10,817 nt of DNA from Spirogloea muscicola (GCA_009602725.1 WELB01000160.1:212300-223116), one strand, 5' to 3'. Shown: positions 1-9,972, counted from the stretch's first letter. The notes: generated from the letters alone by a model not told the origin. Numbers and translations: made by a program.

Positions 1-2413
1 GCGGCCCGGCGGCGGCGCCCCCGGCGCGCTGCGCCGCCAAGGACGACGAGCTCGGGGAGCCCATCACGTTCGCGTCGCCGGAGCACGAGCGCGACTGGCT
101 CCGCACCAAGCCGGCGGGCTTCGGCCAGGGCCGCGCCTACGACACCGCGCTGGAGGACAAGCTGGTGCAGGAGATGGAGGCCAGCCGGCGCGCCCGGGCC
201 GCCGGTGCCGCGGACTCGAAAGGCGGTCGCCGCCCACCGACCGGCGCGCCGCAGTCGGTGGCTGGCAAGCCGGCGAAGACGGGTACTGCCACCGCTCCCC
301 CCCATAGGATGCACAGCAGAGGTCCTGCCCGAAGCAAAAGATTGACAATCTCAACCGTCACCAGCCTCAAGAGGATGGGGTGCCCCCAGCAGGTGGGTTT
401 GCCCATGGCGATCTCTTTTCCGGCGGATATTTCGTGCACAAGGCTGGCAATGCCTGGCCCCTGAAGGCAGCTTCAGCAGACCTTGCACGATGGAGGACAT
501 GTGAATTGCTCCAGCCACAGGCTCAATGTGTTACCCTGTATACACATAGTTGAAATTCATATGCCGCTCAGAGTCCGCGTCTTTAGGGTTCAGGATTTAG
601 GGATTTAGGGGTTTAAGGGGTTCAGGTTTTAGGCTTCGGTCACTACAGTAGTAGGGCTCCTTATGAGGTCCAACTATATGCTGAGATGCAATATTTAAAA
701 CTTTCATGCTCAACATGTAAACAGGAATGGCAAGGAGACCCTGACGAGTCACATTATCATGATTGTGCTTGAAGAGTCACCCCCTCCTGCGGGCGTGCTG
801 GTATGGGTTGGCAACCTCCCTCGGAAGCGCAACGTGGACAGGGACCTGCGTGCAGCGCTTCGGGCCGTGCCGGGCCTGCTTCACATTCGAGCTGTAGCAC
901 GGGGCTCTGCCAAAACGCGGGAGCCGGAGTGCGTCGGCTATGCCTTCTTCACCTTCGCCGATCTGGCCCTGGCCAGCAGGTCAGGTTGCTAGCGCCTGCT
1001 TGACGGTTGCAGCATGAGAGATTGAGTTCTGATAAATTTTTCTAGGATCTGCTTTGCTAGAGGTCTAGTCAAAAGTAGCCTCTCCACTAAGTATTGTAGC
1101 AGGAGCAGCAAAACACATGTTGTATTTTTGCTTCTTTTCTGCTAAATGTCAGCTGTCTTCTGCAGATGTGCTTGATTGCCAATGGGACTTCTGGTGTAAT
1201 ACTTGTGATTAGCCTCTCTGGAGGTGCTCCACTCGGTGTCTTCTAATTGTGTTTGCCAGCTTGATCGTGCAGGTTCGTAAGAGATTACAATGGGCAAGAT
1301 GTGACCTTTGGCAAGGTGGATCGGATGCTCGTCTGCCAGCTCGCCGAGTCGTCCGGCAATTCGACGGGTGGGGCTGAGGCGAGCGTCAATGGTGGCACCT
1401 TGCCACTGCAGCCTCTTCAGGCCCGGCAGGATGCAGTTGCTTCCTTGATGCCGAAGCAGGGTGGCCGGGTGCTACAGCCAAGAAATACAGAAAAGGTTGG
1501 CAAGGCCAAGGGGCAAGCTGGTAGGGATGCTTCGTTTGCCGATGTAAGGCTCCTGCAGCCAGCTGTCTTAGCGAGGACTGTGACCCGCCTGCCAGCGAGG
1601 AATGCAATGCCTCGCACTGAGAAACTCGAGCAGAGGTCTACCATCAATGCCATTGAGCAAGCATCAAGTCCAACAGTTCACGAAGCAGGAAGGAAGTCCA
1701 GCGAGGATGCTGATGACAATGAGGCGGCCCTAGAAAGGGTGGTCTGGGATACCCTGGAGGATGCTGACGACCTGGCTCTAGACGAGGAGGTGGCAATGAC
1801 ACCTGAGGATCTGCCCTTGAGATTGGAAGCAGAAGGCCGGCTGTCAAGCATCCAAGGCATCAGGGTATCACAACATGCCAAAAGGGCTGCAACTTTGTCA
1901 GGACAGGGTGCCAGAAGCAGTCAGACTGGTAATGTGCACACAGTGGAGAGCCGGATTGAAGCTCTTGAGGAGAAACTGCTTACAAGAACCCCTCCAACAG
2001 ATGCAAGAAACTCCACTGTGGAGGAATCAAGGGGGGCGCAGGCCAATAGCAGCATGCACGGCAGCAAGGTTGTCAGGGCAAAGCAAAAAGAGGGGACAAA
2101 GAGCGCGGCAGCGTGGTCGACTCCAGTGCCAAGCAGGTGCAGAGATGAGAATGCTGACTTGCAGACAGCAGCTGAGAGTAGTTGCAACACACTTTGCTGG
2201 CGCAGCTGCTGTCATTGACATCCCCTGCCATGCTTTGAGAAATTGCTGGAAAAGAGCTGTTGCTCCTGCTTTCCTGCTCTGAATGGGGAGGTACATACTT
2301 ATGTCAACTCCTGTATGCGTTGTTCTTTGTGATTCTACAGGCTGAAGAAGAAGGAGCGTCAATTCTTCACAGGGGTGCTTTCCAAGTATGGAGGCTCCGA
2401 CAGGCCTCAATAG
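1..2413 (+). CDS. RRM-domain RNA-binding protein, plant/algal type (5' partial, spliced)
   Basis: This is an RNA-binding protein with one RRM domain. The first visible exon starts off-window in frame 3 and carries an acidic stretch followed by RDWLRTKPAGFGQGRAYDT and LEDKLVQEMEASR. I recall this block preceding the RRM in some plant organellar RRM proteins. Exon 725-979 holds the first RRM half: RNP2-like VWVGNL and RNP1-like CVGYAFFTF. Exon 1273-2136 completes it (FVRDYNGQDVTFGKV), then runs into a low-complexity, acidic tail (SSEDADDNEAALERVVWDTL) and a short predicted helix (VESRIEALEEKLL). Exon 2341-2413 gives a basic C-terminus (LKKKERQFFTGVLSKYGG) and a TAG stop. Donors CAG|GTCAGG (979) and CAG|GTGCAG (2136) and acceptors GTGCAG (1272) and TCTACAG (2340) keep phase 2 at both junctions. 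The end of the first exon is unresolved; candidates are 253, 379 and 392. Organelle targeting is inferred only, because the N-terminus is missing. Confidence 0.72.
582..633 (+). repeat. Degenerate telomere-like (TTTAGGG) tract
   Basis: Several TTTAGGG-type units, interrupted by TTCAGG and by T or G insertions, run through about 52 bases. TTTAGGG is the telomere unit of plants and many green algae, so this looks like an interstitial telomeric remnant. It sits in the presumed intron before the first RRM exon. Bases 584-603 recur exactly, inverted, at 2698-2717. Confidence 0.6.
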
Positions 2414-2697
2414 ATTGCTTGGTCATTGGCTTGCAAGGCAGCTGCAGAACGGTCCAACCATTACATGTATGCCATGCCCAGCACAGATATCTCACCTGTT
2501 CGTGCGTTGCCTTAAAAAGGTGTCCTTTGTCTCAAGGGATGGGTATACTTTTAGCAGGTGCAAGGTTTTCTGGCTTTGCGAGGACACTTGACTTGTTGCT
2601 CGAAGACTTGCAGCCTTGCAAAAGGAGGTGAACAGCAGGTTTTCACGGTGGTAGTAGTTCTGAGCTCGCGAGGATCTCCTATTTATTGGTGGCAGCC

Positions 2698-2717
2698 TCC
2701 CTAAATCCTGAACCCTA
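2698..2717 (-). repeat. Inverted copy of the telomere-like tract
   Basis: The reverse complement of these 20 bases is identical to 584-603 (TAGGGTTCAGGATTTAGGGA). Together the two sites form an inverted pair about 2.1 kb apart that brackets the RRM-coding exons. The unit is CCCTAAA-like on the + strand. Confidence 0.6.
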
Positions 2718-2889
2718 TACCTTCACCTTAAGCATGTGAAGCCCACTGCTGGCAAGTCCAATCCACCTTGCCTATCCGGCTTCCTTCTTTGGCGGACTGG
2801 TTGAGTCAGTAGCTATCTCTGAGCGCCTGAACTTTGGTGGCAGCGCTTTTTGCGAGCAGAGCTACAACAACAATTGGCAACCAGGCCGT

Positions 2890-2953
2890 AAAAGAAGTGA
2901 GCGAAGAGGGGCGAGGGTGGTGAAAAGCCAGCCCGAAAAAGCCCAAAAAGCCT
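2890..2953 (-). repeat. Decayed hairpin-repeat module (minus orientation)
   Basis: The run containing GAAGAGGGGCGAGG, AAAGCCAGCCCGAAAAAG and CCCAAAAAG resembles the minus-strand form of the module at 9554-9628 (GAAGAGGGGCTGGC, AAAGCCAGCCCAAAAAG). The left stem arm is eroded, so the hairpin no longer pairs well. The call rests on partial similarity seen by eye. Confidence 0.35.
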
Positions 2954-3199
2954 TGACGAGTTCTGGGGGGGCCAAACAGTGCTACCGCTCTCAAACAAGC
3001 AGAAGGCTGCAAGAGCTACGCCCTGAGCTCCATGGGTGATGTAGAGAGTTGGAGATGTGACAGCAGCCTGAAAAGGAATTGGAGTGCATCTTAAGCGATG
3101 GAGGGCCTGAGTGGCCAAGTATAGAGGCATGCACATTGACAAATGTACATCACCTGCTGCTAAGCTGACCTGCTCAGTAACCACAAGTAGAAAGAATAA

Positions 3200-3254
3200 G
3201 AGCCTCTCCCAGTAGAGGGCGATGGCTGGGATTGGTCAGCCCAGAAAAACAAAC
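3200..3254 (-). repeat. Decayed hairpin-repeat module (minus orientation), paired with 3274-3332
   Basis: On the minus strand this reads as a T-rich run, then GGGCTG, a loop, CAGCC, CCCTCTACTGGGAG and GGCTC. That follows the module order of T-run, hairpin, CCCTCTTCTC, ATGGGCGAGC. A short stem remains on the + strand (GGCTG 3224-3228 with CAGCC 3237-3241). It lies back to back with the better copy that follows. Confidence 0.42.
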
Positions 3255-3273
3255 ACGGCGCTATGTGTGCTTT

Positions 3274-3332
3274 GAACATTGTCCATTCTTTTTGGGTTGG
3301 CTTTGCCAGCCCCTCTTCTCAATGGGCGAGCA
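3274..3332 (+). repeat. Hairpin-repeat module, copy A
   Basis: This copy has the full module order: GAACATTGTCC, ATTCTTTTT, hairpin, CCTCTTCTC, AATGGGCGAGC. The hairpin is GGGTTGGC-TTT-GCCAGCCC at 3294-3312, with one T opposite G. It is nearly identical to the modules 6-7 kb downstream at 9973 and 10579, and lies about 256 bases upstream of the PIGW start codon. Confidence 0.8.
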
Positions 3333-3372
3333 CCTTTGCTGTGTGTGCAGCTGCGTAACTGCCGGTAGCATA

Positions 3373-3393
3373 AGAGAGAGAGAGAGAGAGAGA
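3373..3393 (+). repeat. (AG)n microsatellite
   Basis: An uninterrupted AG dinucleotide run of 21 bases lies between repeat copy A and the PIGW leader. Simple GA/CT tracts are common in promoters and 5' leaders; no specific role can be read from it. Confidence 0.9.
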
Positions 3394-3394
3394 T

Positions 3395-3587
3395 GAGACA
3401 GCGACGCTTGAAACTTCATCTGCACTTGGCACGTCTGCCGGCAGGCCCTAGTGGGAGTAGCTGCGGTGCTAGAAGCAGGGTCAGCGGTCGGCCTCCGACA
3501 ACCGCAAGACGGCCTGCGATGGTCGGGTGGGCATCGAGCTGAGGCGGCAGCGCTTGTGGAGGCTCTGCAGAGCAGCGGCCGGGCGCC
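3395..3587 (+). promoter_or_regulatory. GC-rich probable 5' leader / proximal promoter of PIGW
   Basis: GC content rises sharply here compared with the flanking intergenic DNA and the following introns, and stays high into the first coding exon. An in-frame TGA at 3540-3542 shuts the PIGW frame upstream, so the coding start lies downstream of it. I see no clear TATA box. The transcription start cannot be placed. Confidence 0.4.
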
Positions 3588-6500
3588 ATGGGCGCCATGG
3601 AGGCCCGTGGCGAGCCCCTGCCGGTCTCGCTGCGCTCGCAGAAAGAAGCGTGAGCGCTGCTGCTCCTCCCGAGCTGCTGCTAACACATCTCCAAAGGGCT
3701 GTCGTCAAGGAGCACCGAGTCTGTGGCTTAGCACCCGCGATTTGGAGTGTTTGCTATCACGTTGGATGGTGGTGTGCTCACGTTGCTGGAGCCTTGGAAG
3801 GCTGCGCCCACTCGGACGCCGATGCTGCAGGCAACCTTGGTCGAGCTGCAGCTTTGGGCTAATGCAGCAATGAGTTGGACAGCAGCTAGAGCTCGCCATG
3901 TTTAGGAGTTGACCGTGGAAGAGATGCAACACAACGTCAACGTCTGGAGGCTTCAGATCAACTTGCAGCCTTAATGCCTCACATTGCGCCCATGATCTTG
4001 CAATCCTGAAGTGCAGTCAGCCATTGAGGTCGCAAATACTTAGGCATCCAATTAGCACTTAAATTGCCATGACCTATGCATTCACAATAATGGTCTCGTT
4101 TCTGACTCCCTCAGCTGGCCTGTGGCAGCTTTGTGAGCAATCTGAGTGGCACCACAATGCTGGAAGTTGCAGCTATAACCACGGCAGTGACAGTGAGTGG
4201 CACCCGTGACTTTGCACCCGTTGTCAATGTAAAGAACACAAGGACGTGAATGAGTACGAAAGTTTACAAGGGCAGGCTTGCATGGAAGGATCAACCAATG
4301 TACACAAAACTGCATTACTAGCCTGCTTGGAGGTAGCTGAGGTCTTCCTTTCAACCAAAACGAAACCTGACTGCTGGAGGCAAGGGGTTCCGCCTCTGTC
4401 CAGGGCTTCACGATTGCACGACAGCTCTTGGAGCTCCTCTGGCGACGAGGCCCCTCGGCATGTGTCAGGTGCCATGGTCAATACCTGCTGGCAAACACCT
4501 TGGTCTGTTGCCTTGCTCTGCTACATTTTTCAGGAGAAGCTAAGGCAGTAGTCATGCTCAAGCTGCCTCACCATGCCATCAAGTTCCTTCCAAGCTTGAT
4601 CACCAGCTTGAGGTGTAGTATAAGATAGTGCACACCCAGGTTCAATGGTAATTAGCAGCGTAGATGACATGATACTAGTTGATGATGGAGGATTGAGCCT
4701 TTGGTATGTCCTTGCGGCTTGACTAGGTCAAATAGTACTCCTGGCATTTCAGGCTCTTACAGCTGCATACAGAAGGTTGCAAGTAGTGCTAAATGGTGCA
4801 GCACCAAATGGTGGTGTAGGCAGGTCCTCCTCCCCAGCAAAGGACCTCGGTGATGATAAGGTCTTGTTAAGCATCAGCTTCGACTTCCTCCTTATTGTGG
4901 TGCCAACCATTGTTGTTATAACGGTGAGCTCCTTCTCTGCTCTCATATCATGGGCAAGGGCTTGGAGCAGCCAAGACCCTCATCTGCAAGCCAGATGGTT
5001 CATGCTTGTTTCTGTGCACTGTCCTAAGGAGCAGTGATGGCAGCACATATGTTGTGTCCGTTGCATCTCTCAGCGAAGACAATGCATGATGGGATCTTCG
5101 GTGGCCTATCCTACAATGACTATGACGAGTCTTAGACAGCACGGTTCTCATATGATGGTTACGGTGCATAATTACAGGTTGGCTCAGATTGGCTATTTCA
5201 TATTTTCACATTGGAGTTGTTAGCAGTGGTAGGCTTGCTCTCAAAGGCCAAAAGGTAATACAGACGGCACAAGCGGGTCTGCTCACTGTTGAGCCCTTGC
5301 ATGTCTGCCACATATGAGCCTTCCGTCTTTCACCACATGATGCTAAGTACCAGATTGAATACTTGTGACCAGAAGTCATGTAGCTGGAGACAGCAGCCAG
5401 TTCGGTGGCCTATGCATGTCTGCTACGTGCATCCCAGACATCATATGAAGTCGCAGATCCCATGAGCCAATTCCTTCAACCAGCCAAGAAGTGCAGCTAG
5501 CATCTAAAATTGAGATGCTTCCATCATTGTCTCGCTTCACTTGACGTTTTTATGTAATGCTGTGCATATGTGCATGCAGTAGCGGTCACTTGCAGCAGTG
5601 TGTCAGCAGCAGCAGTGACAGAAACAAGCCCTTCATATGCTGTTACCGCTCTATCATGGTAAGGCAAGATTGCTGCAAAACTTATGATTTAATCACATGT
5701 AATCCCAAAGGGAGGAGTGAGGCTAATTGGCGTGGTTTTCTTGGACAGTACTTCCGCAGTGATGCAAAGCGTTGGCCAAAATTGGCATGCTTTGCATGTA
5801 CTCTCTTCCTGGCATAGTTACCATTTTAGCATGCCTAAGCAGGATATGTTCATCTTGCAGATGCTCACAACCTGCATAGCCATCTTAGCTGTTGACTTCC
5901 CGATATTCCCACGTAGATATGCGAAAGCAGAGACGTTCGGCTCAGGTCTTGTAAGTATATGGGCCTGTTAGTACCTTGCGAAGGCTTAGGCACAAGCAAC
6001 TGATGCAGCGCTTCTACCTTATTGCTTCTTATATGATGCTTCTCTTCTGTGGAGATTCAATCTTGGCTGCAGCATGATAGTGTCATAAGATGCTTTAGAT
6101 GCTCCAATGACATGCTAAGTCTGACGTACATATTGAGACCAGCTTTTTGCTCTTGTCTAGATGGACCTTGGAGTAGGATCATTTGTATTTGCCAATGGCA
6201 TCACCTCGAAGCAGGCCCGTGGCCTGGCATCATCGTAAGTAGGCCAGCTCCCTGGTTTAGAGATAATGTAGGAGGGCCCTCAACCATACTGGAATGCTTG
6301 GCCTTCCTTTGATGATTACTTTGTTGACGTAATACAATAATATACATCTGCAATGCTATTGATCTGTTTCATTTTATTGCTTGTTTCTTGGAAAGTTCGT
6401 TAGCTGTCGTGGGTTTTGTCCATGATGGTAGGACACGACTCTCACTGAAGACTGTGAGCCCATTGCTCTTCCTTGGAGTTGCTCGTGTAATATCAACCAA

Positions 6501-8719
6501 GAGCATTGACTATCAAGTATGTCAACAACCCTAAGCAAGATTCACAGTCGTGAGAAGCACAATTGAGTTGCTGTTGGCACCACATGATAACCATTAGATA
6601 AGTTTGATCAGCATAAAAGACGGGTTCTTTCACCGGGAAATAGCAGCAAATTAACTTACTCAACTTATCTGAACGGCTTCAAATGTGCCGCTGTCACCAC
6701 TTTGTACGTGGCTGCTCTAGTTGGCAGTCACCATGATCCATGAGTCTAATGTGATGAAAATTGTCAGCACACAACCACTTGAAGAGTGCCTGGATATGCA
6801 TGCTTCTACAGGAGCATGTGGGGGAATACGGTGTACACTGGAACTTTTTCTTCACTCTAGCAGCAGTTGCCCTCTTTACTCAAACCCTTCCACTGACAGC
6901 TGACGGAGCCGCAATATGTGCAATTACTATACTGCTAGGTTTGTACCTGCACGTGACTGACGGCAGTAAGCATTCTTCAGTCTTGATCGCCCATCACAGG
7001 ATTGCTATTGCTGCTACTTATACAATGCCAGGCCAGCATGATACCAGCTTCTCATATAAGAACGTCAAAGTTCATGGCCTCGGATCACTGCCTGCCACCA
7101 TGTTGTATAACAGGCTATCAAACTGCTCTCAGTGGTTTTGGATGGAGCGAGTACCTCAACTCAGCTGAGAGAGGGCCAGGTCTCCTGAGCCTTAACAAGG
7201 AGGGCATTGCCAGCTGCTTGGGTATGTTGCTGTCCAGCATGCAGCAGCTCATTATGCCATCTGTTCAGCTTTCTGAGCCTGGAAATGCAAAAATTAAGGG
7301 CCACATGACATGCATAGGTGTGGATGTGATTGGCGCAATTGCAAGGAGTATGAGGATCAATATCAAGAAGATACTTAAGCTGAGTGACTGCAGTACTTTG
7401 TAGACAAAAGTGAGAAATCAAGCTGGCTGGTGCAGGCTACTTGGCACTGTACTTGGCTAGTGTGCATTTAGGGCGGCACATCTTCCAGCCTGCAGAGGCT
7501 GGAGGCCCTCTGGTGGCTCTCTGGAGAACTGTGGTGATGGATGCCTTCTTCTGGTACTCAGATTCTGCAGCTTGAACTATTCGGTGCAAGAGATGTTGCT
7601 GTTGGCTGTCAATCTGCATATCCAGAGGCTGTCTTTAAGGATGTCTTCCAAACCTGCTACAAGGCACCTGCTATAATCACAACCCTTATCCACTACATAT
7701 ATATTGGTCACATATACAGAGCATAAGGTTGGATATGTGTATGTGGGTATCAACTTAATGTACCTACAACATTGTGGATGTGCAGGGCAGCAACTGTGTT
7801 GAGCAATGCATTTGTGGAGAAAGTTTCCCGACGTACTGTAAGCATGCAAGCCTTCAATTTGCTCTGCGAGCTGACATAGTTTCCTGATTTCGGGTTCATC
7901 ACAAGGGAATGAGATGAACACAGAGTCACTTGGTGCACTCTTTTCTTGCTATTGCTATATCAGTCGTCGAGTGAGTGGTGGCAAGTAAATCTGCTATCCA
8001 TCAAACGTTACCCCCAAGCCTCACCGCAGCAACATAATTCTCTTCTTCTGTTGCAGTGCAACCTGGCATACGTAACCTGGATGCTGGCCCAGAACTTGCA
8101 TGTGAGAGGCCCTGACCCTCTGCCACGCCATGCATCAGCATGGCACCCATGCGTAAAATGGTATAAGGAGCCACTGGAAGGACTCCTAGTCCCTCCAATT
8201 ACACGTGATACTAACACTGAAAGATAGACCCTGGACTGTATCAAACCCACTTAAAGCACCGGGCAGCAGTGTTAGCGAGCAGCAAACTCCAACGCTTCTC
8301 ACTGACAATGCCTTGCCTCAGGTTATTATTCTCTTCCAGGCCTCAGAACATTGGCTGCACCTGCAGCCCCCCCTTCTTCTACGGGCCTTGAATAGCAACC
8401 TCCTCCCAATATTCCTTCTGGTACAACCCATCTCTTCCATAGACTTCTGATTAGTCATTAAGAGAGAATAATTTTGACCACAATTTCCTCATTGCTGTCC
8501 ACAAGGAACTGTGCGTCATGCCTATTTCAGAGCACTGAGTGGAGTCACAGTCCTTCCACCGTATTGCAGGCCAATGTTCTTACTGGCCTGGTCAACCTGA
8601 GCATGAACACCCTGCAGACTGCGGACAATGTCGCCCTTGGAGTACTCACCACCTACATGGCTGCGGTATCTGCTGTGGCTGTAGTAATGCAGAAATACAG
8701 ACTCTCCTTCAAGTTCTGA
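3588..8719 (+). CDS. PIGW: GPI-anchor inositol acyltransferase PIG-W / GWT1 (15 exons)
   Basis: PIG-W acylates the inositol of GlcN-PI in the ER during GPI-anchor synthesis; it is a polytopic membrane protein. Exons: 3588-3649, 4129-4192, 4753-4923, 5178-5254, 5580-5658, 5861-5950, 6161-6234, 6432-6516, 6812-6938, 7114-7221, 7436-7553, 7786-7837, 8057-8101, 8340-8420 (possibly from 8283), 8570-8719. All junctions are GT-AG and phases match throughout; length is 460 residues (479 with long exon 14) against about 500 in human. Family motifs in order: [15 protein letters not shown] (19-33), [26 protein letters not shown] (159-175; Asp163 and Lys173 are the conserved acidic and basic pair), [12 protein letters not shown] (182-193), [11 protein letters not shown] (239-249), LLSLNKEGI (300-308), [14 protein letters not shown] (362-375), then [15 protein letters not shown] near the C-terminus. 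Start: ATG 3588 or 3597, both in good context below an in-frame stop. Family assignment is firm; exon 14 is the least certain boundary. Confidence 0.93.
3650..4128 (+). other. PIGW intron 1
   Basis: This 479-base phase-2 intron runs from donor GC|GTGAGC to acceptor GGCAG. It splits the Ala codon of the KEAFVSNL motif. The 5' part is GC-rich like exon 1 and the rest is near 50% GC. Frames inside it give no family match. Confidence 0.85.
4193..4752 (+). other. PIGW intron 2
   Basis: This is the longest intron of the gene at 560 bases, phase 0, donor ACA|GTGAGT and acceptor TTTCAG. I see no nested gene or hairpin module in it; one open frame at 4246-4551 has no recognisable homology. Confidence 0.85.
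5255..5579 (+). other. PIGW intron 4
   Basis: This 325-base phase-2 intron runs from donor AAAG|GTAATA to acceptor GCATGCAG. It separates the [15 protein letters not shown] segment from the variable loop that ends in YRSIM. Nothing else is recognisable inside. Confidence 0.8.
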
Positions 8720-9484
8720 TCGGCATTGAAATCATCTCCAGAGCCAGTCTGAATGCGTCATCTCTGAATCAGCACAACGGGTATGCTCTGTAGCTCAGAT
8801 AGATTTCTTCATTGCCATAAGTGTCACTTTCCATGTCGTAGCTCCGGCTACCTAAGTTAGTCTGCCCAACGCGCAAGTGCTTAAGAACTGTAGTCCTCCT
8901 CCAGCCGTGCTTTCGCCCAATATCTTAAGCCCCATTTTGTCTAGGCTTCGGGTTTGAGTAACCCCACTCCTTTGCCAATTTCTGAGCCTTGCTTGGAAAG
9001 TGTATTGGCTCCATTGGCCGCCCTATTATTTCATGCCCACCGTTGCCTTCTGGTCAGGAGACAGAAAGCTCAAGTCGACAGTGCAGCTGTAGAAAGTAAC
9101 TTGAGGGCTGCCTTACTGACATCCAACTATTCTATATTGCCCAGCATTACAAGAGATCATAGATAATGAGCTCTTAGAGTCAACTCTAAAGTCAACTCAT
9201 TCAGCATGGTATGCAATGGGTTCATACATTTGGGGGCTAGGTGCTACAGCACTGAAGGAGAAGTGAGCTCTTCCAAAGGGGGCGGCGGCTGTAAATGCAC
9301 AGTCCAGAGGGAATGGACAAGGTCCAAGCAAAGCATGCAAAGTTAGCTATGATGTAGTTAGCTAAGGATTTTTTTGGACGAAAGGTGCCAAAGCCACGAA
9401 GCAACAGCACTAACTTAACGAGGTGGCCACTCCGACGGCCTTCCTCACTAGTTTGGAGCCAGCGCCTCTGGCCCCTTCGTAGGT
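8720..9484. other. PIGW 3' flank, no gene seen
   Basis: The 3' UTR of PIGW must begin here, but its end cannot be placed with certainty. Open frames on both strands (for example 8954-9166 + and 9237-9506 -) show no recognisable domain. The composition is near 48% GC with no strong repeat until about 9485, where the hairpin-repeat cluster begins. Confidence 0.5.
9290..9294 (+). promoter_or_regulatory. Possible TGTAA polyadenylation signal for PIGW
   Basis: TGTAA is the usual near-upstream polyadenylation element in volvocalean green algae. This is the first one after the PIGW stop codon, about 570 bases downstream, a plausible 3' UTR length in that group. The call depends on the organism being such an alga; a five-base match is weak on its own. 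Confidence 0.22.
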
Positions 9485-9544
9485 CGGCCCCTTCGAACCT
9501 TGTCAATTCTATCGGGCTGGCTGCTCACAGCCCTTGCCCCCATG
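9485..9544 (+). repeat. Divergent hairpin-repeat module (plus orientation)
   Basis: It carries CCCCTTCGAACCTTGTCAATTCT followed by the stem GGGCTG (9514-9519), loop GCTGCTCA and CAGCCC (9528-9533). The opening CGGCCCCTTC..ACCTTGTC..ATTC is shared with the copy at 9729, marking a subfamily. It faces the minus-strand copy just downstream, forming a fold-back pair. Confidence 0.6.
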
Positions 9545-9553
9545 TGGGAGAAG

Positions 9554-9628
9554 AAAGTGCTCGCCCATAGAGAAGAGGGGCTGGCAAAGCCAGCCCAAAA
9601 AGAATGGACAATGTCCAAAGCCAAAAGA
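9554..9628 (-). repeat. Hairpin-repeat module, copy B
   Basis: On the minus strand this reads CTTTGGACATTGTCC, ATTCTTTTT, the perfect hairpin GGGCTGGC-TTT-GCCAGCCC (9578-9596), CCTCTTCTC, TATGGGCGAGCAC. It is almost the same as copy A and as 9973-10063 in the opposite orientation. Confidence 0.85.
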
Positions 9629-9728
9629 AATTGGGAGGGCCACTCCGTTCTTCATCTCCTGCCTAGAGGTTACTGAGCGTTCCCTCTCTCTCTCCCTGGC
9701 TGATGTCTTAGTCCTAGTCCTTCGCACT

Positions 9729-9790
9729 CCGGCTCCTTCAGACCTTGTCCATTCCTTGGGGCTGGCCTTTCCCAGCCACCAGTCAATCTG
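9729..9790 (+). repeat. Divergent hairpin-repeat module, copy D
   Basis: CCGGCTCCTTCAGACCTTGTCCATTC precedes a stem GGCTGG (9760-9765), loop CCTTTC, CCAGCC (9772-9777). The downstream GGGCGAGC box is not preserved. It shares its 5' part with the copy at 9485. Confidence 0.6.
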
Positions 9791-9824
9791 GCCGCGCTTC
9801 CTTTCTTAGTAGCAGCTTTGTTTC

Positions 9825-9902
9825 TGTTACTTAGCGCTTCCCCTGGCCCCCTTCTCGTACTCTGTTCATTCTTTTTCGGGCTGGTTGTTCCAGCCCCTAT
9901 TC
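9825..9902 (+). repeat. Hairpin-repeat module, copy E1 (subfamily E)
   Basis: These 78 bases are identical to 10112-10189. The order is TTACTTAGCGCTTCCCCTGG, a C-rich run, TCTCGTACTCTGTTCATTC, then hairpin GGGCTGG-TTGTT-CCAGCCC (9878-9896) and CCTATTC. This subfamily lacks the GGACATTGTCC element. The copy stops before the GGGCGAGC box. Confidence 0.85.
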
Positions 9903-9972
9903 CTAGAGCTTCCCTAGTATGTTGTCGTGATTGGTAGAGTAGAGGAGTCCTTCCTCGGCTTCTCATTCTTCG

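Larger units (their letters stand above)
2414..3587. other. Intergenic region between the RRM gene and PIGW
   Basis: No frame here resembles a known protein. The first few hundred bases are presumably the 3' UTR of the RRM gene, but I see no TGTAA polyadenylation signal of the volvocalean type before the repeats. The stretch contains an inverted telomere-like tract, two decayed and one well-preserved hairpin repeat module, a GA microsatellite, and then a GC-rich segment leading into the PIGW start codon. Open frames in it are short and overlap on both strands, as expected of non-coding GC-rich DNA. Confidence 0.55.

Noticed and set aside
1301-2218. A single 305-residue open frame as a separate gene
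   Set aside because: Its start sits inside the RRM domain. The upstream half of the RRM joins it through a consensus intron, and its last 27 codons after 2136 are intron read-through; splicing to 2341 gives a better C-terminus.
3451-3873. Long overlapping frames on both strands in the GC-rich block before PIGW
   Set aside because: They overlap one another and run across the PIGW start exon and its donor. The frames look like a by-product of high GC content, and none resembles a known protein.
3732-3900. A frame reading [15 protein letters not shown], which first looked like the PIGW N-terminal motif
   Set aside because: The true match, [13 protein letters not shown], is at 4129-4192 with the correct phase for exon 1, so this is a chance resemblance inside intron 1.
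8102-8227. Read-through of PIGW exon 13 past 8101
   Set aside because: It gives a proline- and charge-rich tail with a stop at 8225 and no family resemblance, while CAT|GTGAGA at 8101 is a good donor and homology resumes downstream.
9237-9506. A minus-strand frame of 89 residues in the PIGW 3' flank
   Set aside because: No start context, no domain and no splice partner could be seen. It partly overlaps the edge of the repeat cluster.
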